DNA of 64,000 bases from Xestospongia bergquistia (taxonomy: Eukaryota; Porifera; Demospongiae; Haplosclerida; Petrosiidae): contig OZ014414.1 in assembly GCA_963965975.1 (NCBI GenBank), forward strand, positions 744,001-808,000, written 5' to 3'. A program made the translations under genes and the position numbers. A model generated the notes under the pieces. The model was not told where the DNA came from and searched no databases. It worked only from the letters and a program-made list of their open reading frames with translations. Shown piece by piece: positions 1 through 10,042 of the stretch. Every line of letters begins with the position of its first letter. Within the stretch, counting starts at the first letter, position 1.

Positions 1-496
1 AACGAATATAATGAACATATAGGATGATTATTACAACATCAATATTGTAATGTCCACATGGACATGGTTCAGTCAAGGGAGCAGACAACTTTTAGAATTG
101 TGGGTGGGGAACCAATAAATAAACAATAGTAATATCATTCATGACTAAGAGTTAATTAACTATTAATTAATGAATGATTTCATTGATCAATGTAGATAAT
201 GAGTTTCTGCTTCATTCTACCAACAGTTTCTTCTCATTATGTTGCTCCATTACTTTTTACATGTAGAAACAACCTCATTATGTCATATATAGTAACAACA
301 AAATTTTATATGTTGTTAAATGTGAATGTATCTGACTTACAGCAATATTGTAACAAACATCACGAGATATTAATCACGTTATTACAGTAATTGATGGATG
401 AGTTGTGTCTGTACTCAAGCATATCTCTTTACACCATTGACATCTAATATTAAATGAATCACATGTAACATTTATAATTAGTGGAATAGGAAATCA
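1..496. repeat. Duplicated 5' flank of class A genes
   Basis: No gene is seen here. The stretch matches 27,827-28,315 almost base for base, and part of it matches 34,680-34,899. Each copy lies directly upstream of a class A family gene, so the flank was duplicated together with the gene. A 63-codon open frame at 199-390 recurs in the second copy, but it looks like a by-product of the duplication: it has no family resemblance and unremarkable composition. Confidence 0.7.
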
Positions 497-544
497 TGAT
501 CAATGACATTACAGCATAGTAGTAAGTAGTGATGTCATTGATCA
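497..544 (+). promoter_or_regulatory. Promoter-proximal inverted repeat (copy 1)
   Basis: A perfect 13-bp inverted repeat has arms TGATCAATGACAT (497-509) and ATGTCATTGATCA (532-544) around a 22-nt spacer. The right arm includes TGATGTCA, one base from the CRE/ATF site TGACGTCA. It lies about 100 bp upstream of the start at 647. The same pair recurs before six other class A genes. A role as a bZIP-type or paired-site promoter element is inference. Confidence 0.5.
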
Positions 545-646
545 CATTAGTATGGTGATCATTACATCAGATTAATCAGCATATTTTTATTAATTAGTCA
601 TTAGTAAAAGATAAAGTCTTTTTATATGCATATAATTGGTTCAGCT

Positions 647-1813
647 ATGCAGTCTGAAAGCTTTGTTTTTCTTTTGTTGTTTACCCTAATACTTATTATA
701 CCAGTCTGTTGTTCATCTACTTGTATGGCTGACTGTACTAGTGAACTAACTCAACATCCTCCCTCACTCTATGAACAATATTGTTGTAATGACAATAACA
801 CTGAAAAGACTTTCAAGATAAGACAAAATAATGTTTTAAAAATAATATTTTGTTCAGATAATTCCCCGATATCTTGTGAAATGTATCGTACTTTCCTTAA
901 TTGTCCAGATATTTTCAAACATAACAGATCTGCTCTATCTGGGTACTACACAATGCGAGCTCCTAATGGTTCCTTAATATCTGTCTACTGTGACCTTTCT
1001 TTTCTTAGTTGCTCTCAGATTCTCCATGTGAACAGCTCAGCCACATCAGGTTATTACACAATACAAGCTCCTAATGGTTCTCATATATCAGTCTACTGTG
1101 ATATGGAGGGTAGTAACTGTGATGGTAAGGGAGGCTGGATGAGAGTGGGTTACATCAATATGAGTGAACATGGTGCTACCTGCCCTCCTGGACTAACATT
1201 ACATCAGTATAATAACATTGATCATGGTTTGTGTAGTCGACCAGTCTCATCATCTGGTAGCTCAGCTTCAGTATTCTTCTCCACATATGGAGTTATTTAT
1301 AACAAAGTATGTGGACGAGTTATAGGATATCAGTATGAGTCACCTGATAGTTTTCCACCAAACTTAGGGGGTGGATATCTTTATAATCCAAATATTGATA
1401 ATATTTATGTTGATGGTGTGTCTATTACATATGACAATAATCCTCGTAAACATGTATGGACATTAGGAGTGGGTTGGGTTGCTGACAATGCTATCGTCTA
1501 TTCACTTTCTTGTCCATGTAATATTAATAATACAGAAACAACAGTACCAAGTTTTATTGGCAGTAATTATTACTGTGAATCAGGAATAGCTAGTGGATAT
1601 CCGAACAGTGTCCTGTATGCTAATGACCCATTATGGGATGGACAACAATGTGGAGGACTAGAAGGACCATGTTGTACTAACTTTAAGATGCCATGGTTTA
1701 TAAAGACACTCAATGAGACTACTACTGAAGATATTGAATTGAGGGTAATGGCAGATGAAGGTACCAATAATGAAGACATACCATTAGATATTATAGAACT
1801 GTACATTCACTAA
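647..1813 (+). CDS. Secreted half-fibrinogen module protein (class A, C1 type)
   Basis: A single open frame of 388 residues from ATG 647; an in-frame ATG at 626 would add 7 residues before the signal peptide. Residues 1-24 form a hydrophobic signal peptide ending PVCCSS. A class A cysteine domain follows (about 25-84, PPSLYEQYCCNDNN...KIIFC...SC). Two half-fibrinogen modules come next (about 85-115 and 116-151, each ending NGS.ISVYC), then a C1 C-terminal domain from CDMEGSNCDGKGGWMRVGY to the end, DIIELYIH. There is no transmembrane or GPI-type tail, so it is probably secreted. N-glycosylation sequons are frequent. The first module matches the opening of fibrinogen-related and intelectin proteins, but the rest of the fibrinogen fold is absent. 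Function is unknown; lectin-like binding is a guess. Confidence 0.85.
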   Translation: MQSESFVFLLLFTLILIIPVCCSSTCMADCTSELTQHPPSLYEQYCCNDNNTEKTFKIRQNNVLKIIFCSDNSPISCEMYRTFLNCPDIFKHNRSALSGYYTMRAPNGSLISVYCDLSFLSCSQILHVNSSATSGYYTIQAPNGSHISVYCDMEGSNCDGKGGWMRVGYINMSEHGATCPPGLTLHQYNNIDHGLCSRPVSSSGSSASVFFSTYGVIYNKVCGRVIGYQYESPDSFPPNLGGGYLYNPNIDNIYVDGVSITYDNNPRKHVWTLGVGWVADNAIVYSLSCPCNINNTETTVPSFIGSNYYCESGIASGYPNSVLYANDPLWDGQQCGGLEGPCCTNFKMPWFIKTLNETTTEDIELRVMADEGTNNEDIPLDIIELYIH

Positions 1814-2021
1814 TATACAATAACGTACTGTCCTTTTGATGATTGAAATGGATTAAAATTTTAGTTCATTTGAAATCAATGTACAATAACAACATTATAT
1901 TGTATTGCTGTCTTTAGTTGATATTGTTTTCATTCTTAAAATAATATATAATTGACTGTTTAGTCAATTATATATAAGTCAAGATACAAAACCTTTTATT
2001 TGTATTATAGTTGGATCACCC

Positions 2022-3171
2022 ATGCAGTCTGAAGGCTTTGTTTTTCTTTTGCTGTTTACTTTACCATAATACTTATTATACCAGTCTGTTGTTCATCTAC
2101 TTGTATGGCTGACTGTACTAGTGAACTAACTCAACGTCCTCCCTCACTCTATGAACAATACTGTTGTAATGACAATAACACTGGAAAGGCTTTTAAGATA
2201 AGACATAATAATGTTTTAAAAATAATATTTTGTTCAGATAATTCCCCTATATCTTGTGAAATGTATCATACTTTCCTTAATTGTTCAGATATTTTCAAAC
2301 ATAACAGATCTGCTATATCTGGATACTACACAATGCGAGCTCCTAATGGTTCCTTAATATCTGTTTACTGTGATGACAATGCCTTTAACAATTGTTCTCA
2401 AGTCTTTAAAGAGAACAGTTCAGCTCTTTCTGGGTTTTACACAATGCGAGCTCCTAATAGTTCTCTTATATTAGTTTATTGTGATATGGAGGGTAGTAAT
2501 TGTGATGATAAGGGAGGTTGGATGAGAGTGGGCTACATTAACATGAGTGAACCTGGTGCTACTTGTCCAAGTGGTCTAAACAGTTATTTTTTTTCAAATA
2601 TTAATTATCCACTTTGTGATCGAACTCATCCTTTAAACAGTGGTTGTAATTCCACCATTTTTTCTACATTTGGTTTCAACTATTCTCAAGTATGTGGGCA
2701 AGTAAGAGGGTACCAGCTTGGGAATGTTGATGGTATTTATGATAACAATGGTGGATCTCCTTCACTTGAAGGGGCATATGTTGATGGTGTGTCTATTACT
2801 TGTGGTAGTAACCCTCGTCATCATATTTGGACATATATAGCAGGGCAAAGAGAAACTGGTCAAACTCAAGAAGCTTGTCCTTGTAACGATGGCAGTATAG
2901 AGACTACACCACAATATGTTGGCGATGACTACTATTGTGAGTCTGGCTCTCCTGTGTTTGAGTCTTATACATTCCACTATGATGATCTGCTTTGGGATGG
3001 CAAACAATGTGACTACTTAGAGACTCCATGCTGTACATCTCCTAACATGCCATGGTTTGTCAAGTCCCTTAATCAATCAACTACTGATGATATTGAACTA
3101 AGATTGTGTACCAGTGAAGATATCCTGATGAAGCTACTCCAGTAGATATAATTGAGTTGTATGTTCATTAA
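2022..3171 (+). pseudogene. Class A / C3 family gene, broken in signal peptide and tail
   Basis: The ATG at 2022 opens the usual class A signal peptide, but a 5-bp insertion near 2058-2064 brings a stop at 2067. The frame resumes as an open stretch from 2105 to 3145 without a signal sequence. It has the class A N-domain, two half-fibrinogen modules and a C3-type C-terminal domain (GLNSYFFSNINYPLCDR..., VCGQVRGYQLGNVDGIYD). Near 3115-3122 a 1-bp deletion replaces the usual YPDEATPVDIIELYVH end with DILMKLLQ; the ancestral stop would be at 3169-3171. The same tail frameshift occurs in the inverted relative at 43831-45078. The gene would be secreted only if translation or splicing bypasses the insertion, which I do not see. 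Confidence 0.75.
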
Positions 3172-3507
3172 GTTATGTTATTGATAATTTCATTGTCTTT
3201 TCAGTTTTAGTATAATTGCTGCTTTATTTGAACATGTACATAATTAATTAGTAGTTATAAAGTGTTTTTTTGTATAATACAACTGATAACACTCAGACCC
3301 CTTCAGTGGCCAAAAATTCAACAATATGTAATTGATATTTATGGCCACACCACCTGATACTCTATCCTCTGGAATGCTGTTTCCATAGTGACAACATAGC
3401 AACTCTGCAAAGTATTCAAATTACCAGCATATTAAACTTCATTTTGTTGATATCATTATTAGTTCTGTCAGTACAGAATTACTGTACATGTGAATATTTT
3501 AAGGAAA
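3172..3507. other. Intergenic spacer, repeated inverted at 43,487-43,800
   Basis: No gene is seen. The spacer is nearly identical in reverse to the one between the minus-strand genes at 42,396-43,468 and 43,831-45,078. Gene order is the same there, so spacer and flanking genes were copied as one inverted block. Confidence 0.7.
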
Positions 3508-4965
3508 ATGGTAAACTATATAACCTTTGCTGTTTTTTTCCTATTATGCAGGATTGTTCTCACAGATATTGTTGATGTCAAAGTTTACCCACCTCCATGC
3601 GCATCCTTAAAATGTAGTCCTGATCTATTCTACTCTATGACAAACCTGTCTGAGATGCAGTTTCCTTCTTATAATAACAATATTACTTGCATTGCATTTG
3701 GTAAGGGGTATGTGAACAATGGTATTAATTTCTATGCATCGCAAACATGTGCTGATATCTCTGACGAGTGTCATAACAACTTTAATCCTAACAACAAAAT
3801 ACTAGGACAGCTACAAGAGATATCACAGTTTATAGATATTTTTAACTCTGCATTTTCCAACTGCTCTGATGTCTTTCAAAAAAACACTTCATCTCCCTCT
3901 GGCTACTACACAATGCAAGCTCCTAATGGCTCCTTAATATCTGTCTATTGTGATGACAATGCCTTTGACAACTGTTCTCAAGTCTTTAAAGAAAACAGTT
4001 CAGCTGTATCTGGGTACTACACAATGCGAGCTCCTAATGGTTCCTTAATATCTGTCTACTGTGATGACAATGCCTTTGACAACTGTTATCAAGTCTTCAA
4101 AGAAAACACTTCATCTCCCTCTGGCTACTACACAATAAGAGCTGTGAATGGTTCCTTAATATCTGTCTATTGTGACCTTTCTTTTATTAATTGCTCTCAG
4201 ATTCTCAATGAATACAGTTTTGCTCCATCAGGTTATTACACAATACAAGCACCTAATGGTTCTCTTATATCAGTCTATTGCGATATGGAGGGTAGTAACT
4301 GTGATGGTAAAGGAGGTTGGATGAGAGTGGGCTACATCAATATGAGTGAATCTGGTGCTACTTGTCCTCCTGGTTTGACACAACAACAATATAATAACAT
4401 TGATCATGATGTGTGTGGTCTTCCTAACTCTGGTAAGTTTAGTCATACATTCTTCTCTACTCAAGGAATCGGTTACAGTAATGTGTGTGGTCAACTAAGA
4501 GGGTACCAGTATCGATCTCCTGATGCATTTTATGGCAATAACATTGACTCCTGTTATGTTGATGGTATTTCTATCACATATGGTAGTAGTCCACGTAAAC
4601 ATATTTGGACATATGTAGGTGGTTTAACTTCTGATAATGTGCCCTTCCCATCTCATTGCTGTCCATGTAATAGTAATAATAATGCATACAAACCAAATTT
4701 TATTGGAGATGACTATTATTGTGAATCAGGCATTCCTGCTGGAGTAAACAATTGGCAACATGTCTTATATGTCAATGACCCATTATGGGATGGACAACTA
4801 TGTGATGGAAATGAAGGACCTTGTTGTACTAACCCTAAGATGCCATGGTTTATAAAGACACTTTCAGAGATTACCACTGAAGATATAGAACTAAGGGTAT
4901 GTGCAAATCAAGATTATCCTGATGAAGATACTCCCTTGGATATTATTGAGCTTTACATACGATAA
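3508..4965 (+). CDS. Secreted half-fibrinogen module protein (class B, C2 type)
   Basis: 485 residues from ATG 3508; an upstream in-frame GTG is unlikely to be used. The signal peptide is MVNYITFAVFFLLCRIVLTD. The class B N-domain (about 21-120) differs from class A: it has VYPPPCASLKCSPDLFYS, YVNNGINFYASQTC and a helical-looking stretch ILGQLQEISQFIDIFNSAFSNC. Four half-fibrinogen modules follow, two of them in DDNAFDNC form, then a C2 C-terminal domain (GLTQQQYNNIDHDVCGLPNSG..., SPRKHIWTYVGG) ending DTPLDIIELYIR. An inverted, truncated copy lies at 42,396-43,468, and its second half resembles the gene at 35,080. Secreted; binding function unknown. Confidence 0.85.
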   Translation: MVNYITFAVFFLLCRIVLTDIVDVKVYPPPCASLKCSPDLFYSMTNLSEMQFPSYNNNITCIAFGKGYVNNGINFYASQTCADISDECHNNFNPNNKILGQLQEISQFIDIFNSAFSNCSDVFQKNTSSPSGYYTMQAPNGSLISVYCDDNAFDNCSQVFKENSSAVSGYYTMRAPNGSLISVYCDDNAFDNCYQVFKENTSSPSGYYTIRAVNGSLISVYCDLSFINCSQILNEYSFAPSGYYTIQAPNGSLISVYCDMEGSNCDGKGGWMRVGYINMSESGATCPPGLTQQQYNNIDHDVCGLPNSGKFSHTFFSTQGIGYSNVCGQLRGYQYRSPDAFYGNNIDSCYVDGISITYGSSPRKHIWTYVGGLTSDNVPFPSHCCPCNSNNNAYKPNFIGDDYYCESGIPAGVNNWQHVLYVNDPLWDGQLCDGNEGPCCTNPKMPWFIKTLSEITTEDIELRVCANQDYPDEDTPLDIIELYIR

Positions 4966-5464
4966 TTGCTTTACTTTTTTCTTTAATAGAGTATGTACTA
5001 GTTTGTATACACTTGATACTTAATATAGACATCACTTGTTAGAACTATATTAACTGGCAGTCATCTTATAAAACCTGAAACTATATATTTAACTTTACTA
5101 CATGTTCATACAATTTGAAATATCTTTTTTTGTGACTGAAAAATTTTGATTTTATAAACATAGATGTTTAAATATTACTATTATTATGTTACTATTATAT
5201 AGTACTGCTGATAAACAATAGGTGTGGTCAAGTGGGTTAATCTATTCCAAGTTTTGTTTGCTTTCTTTCTTTTGTTTTTGTTTTGTTTTGTTGTCTTTAG
5301 TATATTAACAATATATTTTTTTACACCTGCTGATATGTTTATGTATTACTGAAAGTCTTTGTAAAGACAAAGGGTCAATACAAAGACTGTAATATTGCTC
5401 ACCCTTTCATTCTCGTTCATTTGTGACTTTGAATAAATAATTATAATAGCAGTTTTGATCATCA
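4966..5464. repeat. Intergenic block present three times
   Basis: No gene is seen. The block recurs at 36,430-36,934 in direct orientation and at 51,491-52,002 inverted, each time between a C2-type gene and the same broken fragment. It includes a T/G-rich stretch (near 5255-5295) and a short hairpin around AAAGTCTTTGTAAAGAC (5353). Confidence 0.65.
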
Positions 5465-6199
5465 GTATATATCAGTCTATTGACTTTGTGATATGGAGGG
5501 TTGTAACTGTGATGGTAAAGGAGGCTGGATGAGAGTGGGCTATCTCAATATGAGTGAACCTGGTGCTACCTGTCCTCCTGAATTAACATTACATAAATAT
5601 AATAACATTAATCATGGTCTATGTAGTCGACCAGTCTCATCATCTGGTAGTTCAACTTCAGTATTCTTCTCCACATATGGAGTTATTTATAACAAAGTAT
5701 GTGGACGAGTGATAGGATATCAATATGGGTCAACTGATGGTTTTCCACCAGACTTAGGGGGTGGATATCTTTATAATCCAAATATTGATAGTATTTATGT
5801 TGATGGTGTATCTATTACATATGACAATAATCCTCGTAAACATGTATGGACATTAGGAGTGGGTGTATTTGGTCATGTTGCTGATGAATATTGTTGTCCA
5901 TGTAATACTAGTAATACAGGAACAACAGTACCAAGTTTTGCTGGCAATGTGAGCCAGGAGAAGCTGGTAATTTGTGGAGACATATCCTGTATGCTAATGA
6001 TCCATTATGGGATGGACAACAATGTGGAGGATTAGAAGGACCATGTTGTACTAACCCCAAGATGCTATGGTTTATAAAGACACTCAATGAGAATACAAAA
6101 AAAGATATTGAATTGAGGGTAATAATGGCAGATGAAGGTACCAGTAATGAAGACATACCATTAGATAGTGGCACTTATATTGATAAAATTACTATATAA
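5465..6199 (+). pseudogene. 5'-truncated C1-type fragment with 10-bp deletion
   Basis: Homology starts at the end of a half-fibrinogen module (ATATCAGTCTATTG), where six inserted bases break the link to the CDMEG motif. The C1 domain is then open from MEGCNCDGKGGWMRVGY to about 5945. Ten bases present in the minus-strand relative (51,02x) are missing there, which shifts the frame and removes the DYYC motif. The remaining LYANDPLWDGQQC...PCCTNPK and tail are in another frame and end SGTYIDKITI. There is no signal peptide. The copy at 36,935-37,643 shares the same deletion. Confidence 0.85.
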
Positions 6200-8760
6200 C
6201 TCCATAAATTAATGATAATTAATAATTAACTATCTGCCTGATAATCCATGCAAACAACAACAAAACAGAAAGAAGAAACTTTATCATTTCTTTGCCTCTA
6301 AATAAGAACACTTATTACATAGAGCATTTACAAGCAACTAGACAATATTTCTTATAATTATAACCTTACAACAACATAATGCCACCATTATGGGCAAAAT
6401 GAGGGCATATATATGAACGAGAACATGTTTTCAGCTTTTTTCTTGATAACAACGAATGATTCACGAAGTATTTTATTAATCTCAAAGTGCTATCTAGTAT
6501 ATGTTGTTAAAAGTTATAAAGTAAGTATGGTTATCAAAAAATGTTATTAACAAAGATTTTGCCAATACTTAGCTGGTGCTTTAATAATGGTAGCTATAGT
6601 AATGCAAAGAAAATTTTAAAAAGATGAATTTTAAGTTCTTTTTTGCTGTAGTAACACTATTCTTTGCCTTTAAACCTCTTTTTGACTAACCAATCAGAAT
6701 GTTTGAATTTTGTCACATTAATAGCTTCTTCAATAAATATTGATAAACATTACTTCAAAAATAAAGTTGTATTTTTTCTGAAACTAGCCCTTGAAGCTTT
6801 CACTAACATATGGTAGCAACTTTTTGTATTACCTGAAGAAACCGTTTTCATTTGTAATCAGACTCTTACCTAAATGAGGTATTAAAATGCCAAAAAATTT
6901 GACTAAAATCCACAGATGCACATGCTTACATTAATCAAGTAGTGGTTTGAGACTGAATCCTCATAGCTCAATCTACATAGTGTGTTCTATTTTGTAAAAT
7001 GGGTGGGTCATTGATGTTACAACCAGTTACATCAAAGATATTCATTGTTTATGATATGATGTGAAATATAATATGATACATCTGGTGATGGCTTCCATGG
7101 GAGGCACACCAAATGTATTATATTACCTTTCACATGAAATAATGAATACGAAAAAAGTAAATAGGAGAATACTCTGACCTTTAATATTTACATAAGAGTA
7201 GATTATTCTTTTGGTCATTTGAGGTTACTTGTAATAAAAGTTTAGTGCATACAAAAATAACAACGTGGAAAATTATTATTATATTTTGTAAGCATAGTTG
7301 ATCTAGTATCTAATAAAATCTTTTCCAAAAGGGTTTGATTACTCCAATACCCTTAATCAACTCATTATACTGAACTAATACAGCTGTTAATTAAAAGGAC
7401 AAAATTGGCAAATTGAGTCAAGATGTTGTCAGTTTCATTTGAACCACAATGTATATGTATAACTACATAAGTCATAATATTAACATGATGTGAATGTAGC
7501 TTTTGATGTAGACCATTTACAAGCACAAGATGTAGTGACAATATTTCTTATAATTATGATCTTAAACCAAAATATGCAACCATTATGGAAAATATCAGGG
7601 CATATAAATGAATGAGAACATGTTTTCAGTTTTTTCTTGGCAACAACAAATGATTCACTGAAGTATCTTATTAATCTCAAAGTGCTATATAATGTATGCT
7701 ATTAAAAGATGTAATATAAGTATGGTCATCACAAATGTTGTTAACAGACTTTTGCCAATACTATAACTTGGTGTCCTAAAGATGGTGGTTATAGTAATGA
7801 ATGCAAAGAAAATTTTAAAAAGATGAGATTTAAGTTTCTTTGGCTGTAGTAACACTGTTCTTTGCCTTTAAACCTCTTTTTGACCAACCAATTAGAATGT
7901 TTGAATTTTGTCACATTAATAGCCTCTTCAATTATCATTGATAAACAATACATAAAAAGGTGTATTTTTTCTGAAAGTAGTCCTTGAAACTTTCACTAAT
8001 ATAATGGTAGCAACATTTTGTATTACTTGAAGAAACCGTTTTCATTGGTAATCACTATCTTACCCATAAATGAGGTATTAAAAAGCCAAAAAAATTGATT
8101 GAAGTCAACAGATTTGCATGCTTATATCAAGCAAGTAGTTGTTTGGGACTAAATCCTCTTAGATCATTCTATGTAGTGTGTAAAAGTATTTTGTATTTTG
8201 TAAAAGTGGGTGGGTCATTGATGTTACAACCAGTTATATCAAAGATATTCATTGTTTATGATATGATATGAAATATAATATGATACATCTGGTGATAGCT
8301 TCCATGAGAGGCACACCAGATGTATTATATTACCTTTCACATGAGATAATGAGTATGAAAAAAAGTAAATAGGAGAATGCTGGACTGGACTGACCTTTAA
8401 TATTTACATAAGAGTAGATTATTCTTTTGGTCATTTGAGGTTACTTGTAATAAAAGTTTAATGCATACACAAATAACACAATGAATAATTATTATTATAT
8501 TTTGCTTGCATAATTGACCTAGTATCTAATAAATGTTATGCAAAAAGCTTTGACTACTCCAATGACTTTGTCAACTCATTATACTGAACTAATCCATTTG
8601 TTAACAGGACAAAATTGACAAATTGAGTCAAGTCATTGTCTGTTTCATTTGAACCACAATGTATATGTATAACTACATAAATCATAATATTAACAAGTAT
8701 ACTACTACATTAGCTTTTGCTTGTTGTAAATGACCTTTCTAAAGGCATTAAAATAATAAC
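6200..8760. repeat. Two direct 1.2-kb repeat units, non-coding
   Basis: Units of about 6,310-7,500 and 7,501-8,705 align at a spacing near 1.2 kb. Shared landmarks are GCCTTTAAACCTCTTTTTGAC (6,666 and 7,864), GGGTGGGTCATTGATGTTAC (about 7,000 and 8,210) and GATACATCTGGTGAT. Each unit holds a foldback with about 30-bp arms around ATACATCTGGTG ... CACACCA(A/G)ATGTAT (about 7,060-7,135 and 8,265-8,340). I see no coding frame with family resemblance. The whole block recurs at 37,644-40,190. It could be a dead transposon or a duplicated regulatory region; the sequence does not decide. Confidence 0.6.
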
Positions 8761-8932
8761 ATGGCAACTTAGATTAGAAATAGTCTTGCTTAGCCAGTCC
8801 CTTAGTTGCAATTAGCAGGGAGGAGGGCTGAATACGCCAGATGACTTATAACTACTTAATGTCTGTAAAACTAATAGTAATCAAGATAATCTCTATAGGT
8901 AAAGAATCTTCTGTTGTCTAAACTATACCACC

Positions 8933-9117
8933 ATGTCTATACAAGTGAGTCATGATCTTAATGAACTACTTTGTATTTTTATCAATTACAGTTTTGGTAT
9001 TTGAGGCACTCAGACAAGACCTGTGTTACAACTGAGTCTATACTTGCTGCTCACTGAAGGCTCGATTTTGTAATAGTTGCTGTTGATATTTGTTCTGTTA
9101 TCCTTGAAAGCAAAAAG
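8933..9117 (+). other. Possible spliced 5' leader of the 2A/caspase gene
   Basis: ACCACCATGTCTATACAA is followed by GTGAGT at 8945. A plausible acceptor, ATCAATTACAG, ends at 8991, which gives a 47-bp intron. Splicing would give a 25-codon open frame ending TGA at 9055-9057. The sequence AAAAAG then meets GTAATA at 9118, and an acceptor AACATTATAG ends at 10040, two bases before the ATG at 10043. These signals suggest leader exons with a short upstream frame, but they are all predictions. The same signals occur 31,426 bp further on in the second copy. Confidence 0.3.
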
Positions 9118-10042
9118 GTAATAACCTATTAAATGCTTTCCTTGTGTGTTGACAATTAAATCTGTGACTTAAGGTACGTTACACCCCATGCTTATTGCAT
9201 AAAGTCAATAGGGAGGACATAATTCTTACCATAACTAACATACACTGTCATTTATATGTTTGTATGTTCTTATTTACATATGTACAATTGTATGGTCCCT
9301 TGTACAAGTATATTATATAAACTATACTGGTTTGACAGTGGCATTGTGACACATGTTATGTCAATAAACTATTCTCATGCATCCAAAACTACTGCACCCC
9401 ACTTCGTGGTACCTAATAGATATAGCCAAGCCTCATTGCTTTACAACATTCAAATATCTTTCATTAGATTTGTCTTATATGTCTTTAACTAACTGTAGCA
9501 GCCAGGCTTCCACACTTTAGTGTCTTTTATTTTATTTATTGCTAATTGATATTGTGATTAAAATGAATACTGAAAGATAATTATGTACAGTTATACAGCT
9601 ATAGTTATAATATCTATAGATATGATATATAGTGTCGTATGAACGTAATATTCTATACCATGTAGCCTTGTACCTGGGCATTCTATAACTACTGTGAAAT
9701 AGTTACAATTGTTTAGATAAAGATCAATATTTGTGTTATTAGCAATGATAATCATATCATAATTATATTCAAGTAGAAGTATGGCTTTCATTAGGAATCC
9801 ATAGTCTCCTGCCTTTATTAAAACTTTGTCATTTAAAACTGATAACATTTAGTATTTCAATTTATATTAATGTATGCAATATATTCTGAGTAATTGAAAT
9901 ATATTGAGGGTGTTTTAATATGCAATTATGTAAAGTGTTACAATTACAAGTAATTATGATTAAAACATTTGCTAAGTAGTTAGTATAAGTTTCCTTATTC
10001 GTGAAAAGGTAATGATAGTACTCACTTTTTAACATTATAGTA
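9118..10042. other. Probable 5' leader intron or promoter region
   Basis: No gene supported. Open frames on both strands here (for example 9,256-9,492 + and 9,591-9,848 -) resemble nothing I know and are preserved in the second copy only because the DNA is nearly identical. If the GT at 9118 and AG at 10040 are used, this is an intron of about 920 bp. Confidence 0.35.

Noticed and set aside
199-390. 63-codon frame repeated at 28,019-28,210
   Set aside because: It lies in a duplicated 5' flank and the third copy of this flank lacks its start. No family features; conservation is explained by the block copy.
626-646. Upstream ATG (MHIIGSA) as the true start of class A genes
   Set aside because: Present in only some copies; the MQSES start is common to all and gives a normal signal peptide. 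It cannot be excluded.
1570-1806. Recurring minus-strand frame of about 78 codons opposite every C1 domain (also 12421, 16263, 19382, 25007, 46033, 55653, 62963)
   Set aside because: It is the antisense of the conserved LWDGQQC...IIELYI region and recurs only because the sense strand is conserved. It lies entirely inside real genes.
647-1813. Sponge aggregation factor
   Set aside because: No Calx-beta or Wreath-type domain is seen; the half-fibrinogen module and CPCN domain are different.
9591-9848. 85-codon minus-strand frame repeated at 41,017
   Set aside because: The two copies are in a recently duplicated segment, so identity is not evidence of coding. No recognisable domain, and it lies in a predicted leader intron.
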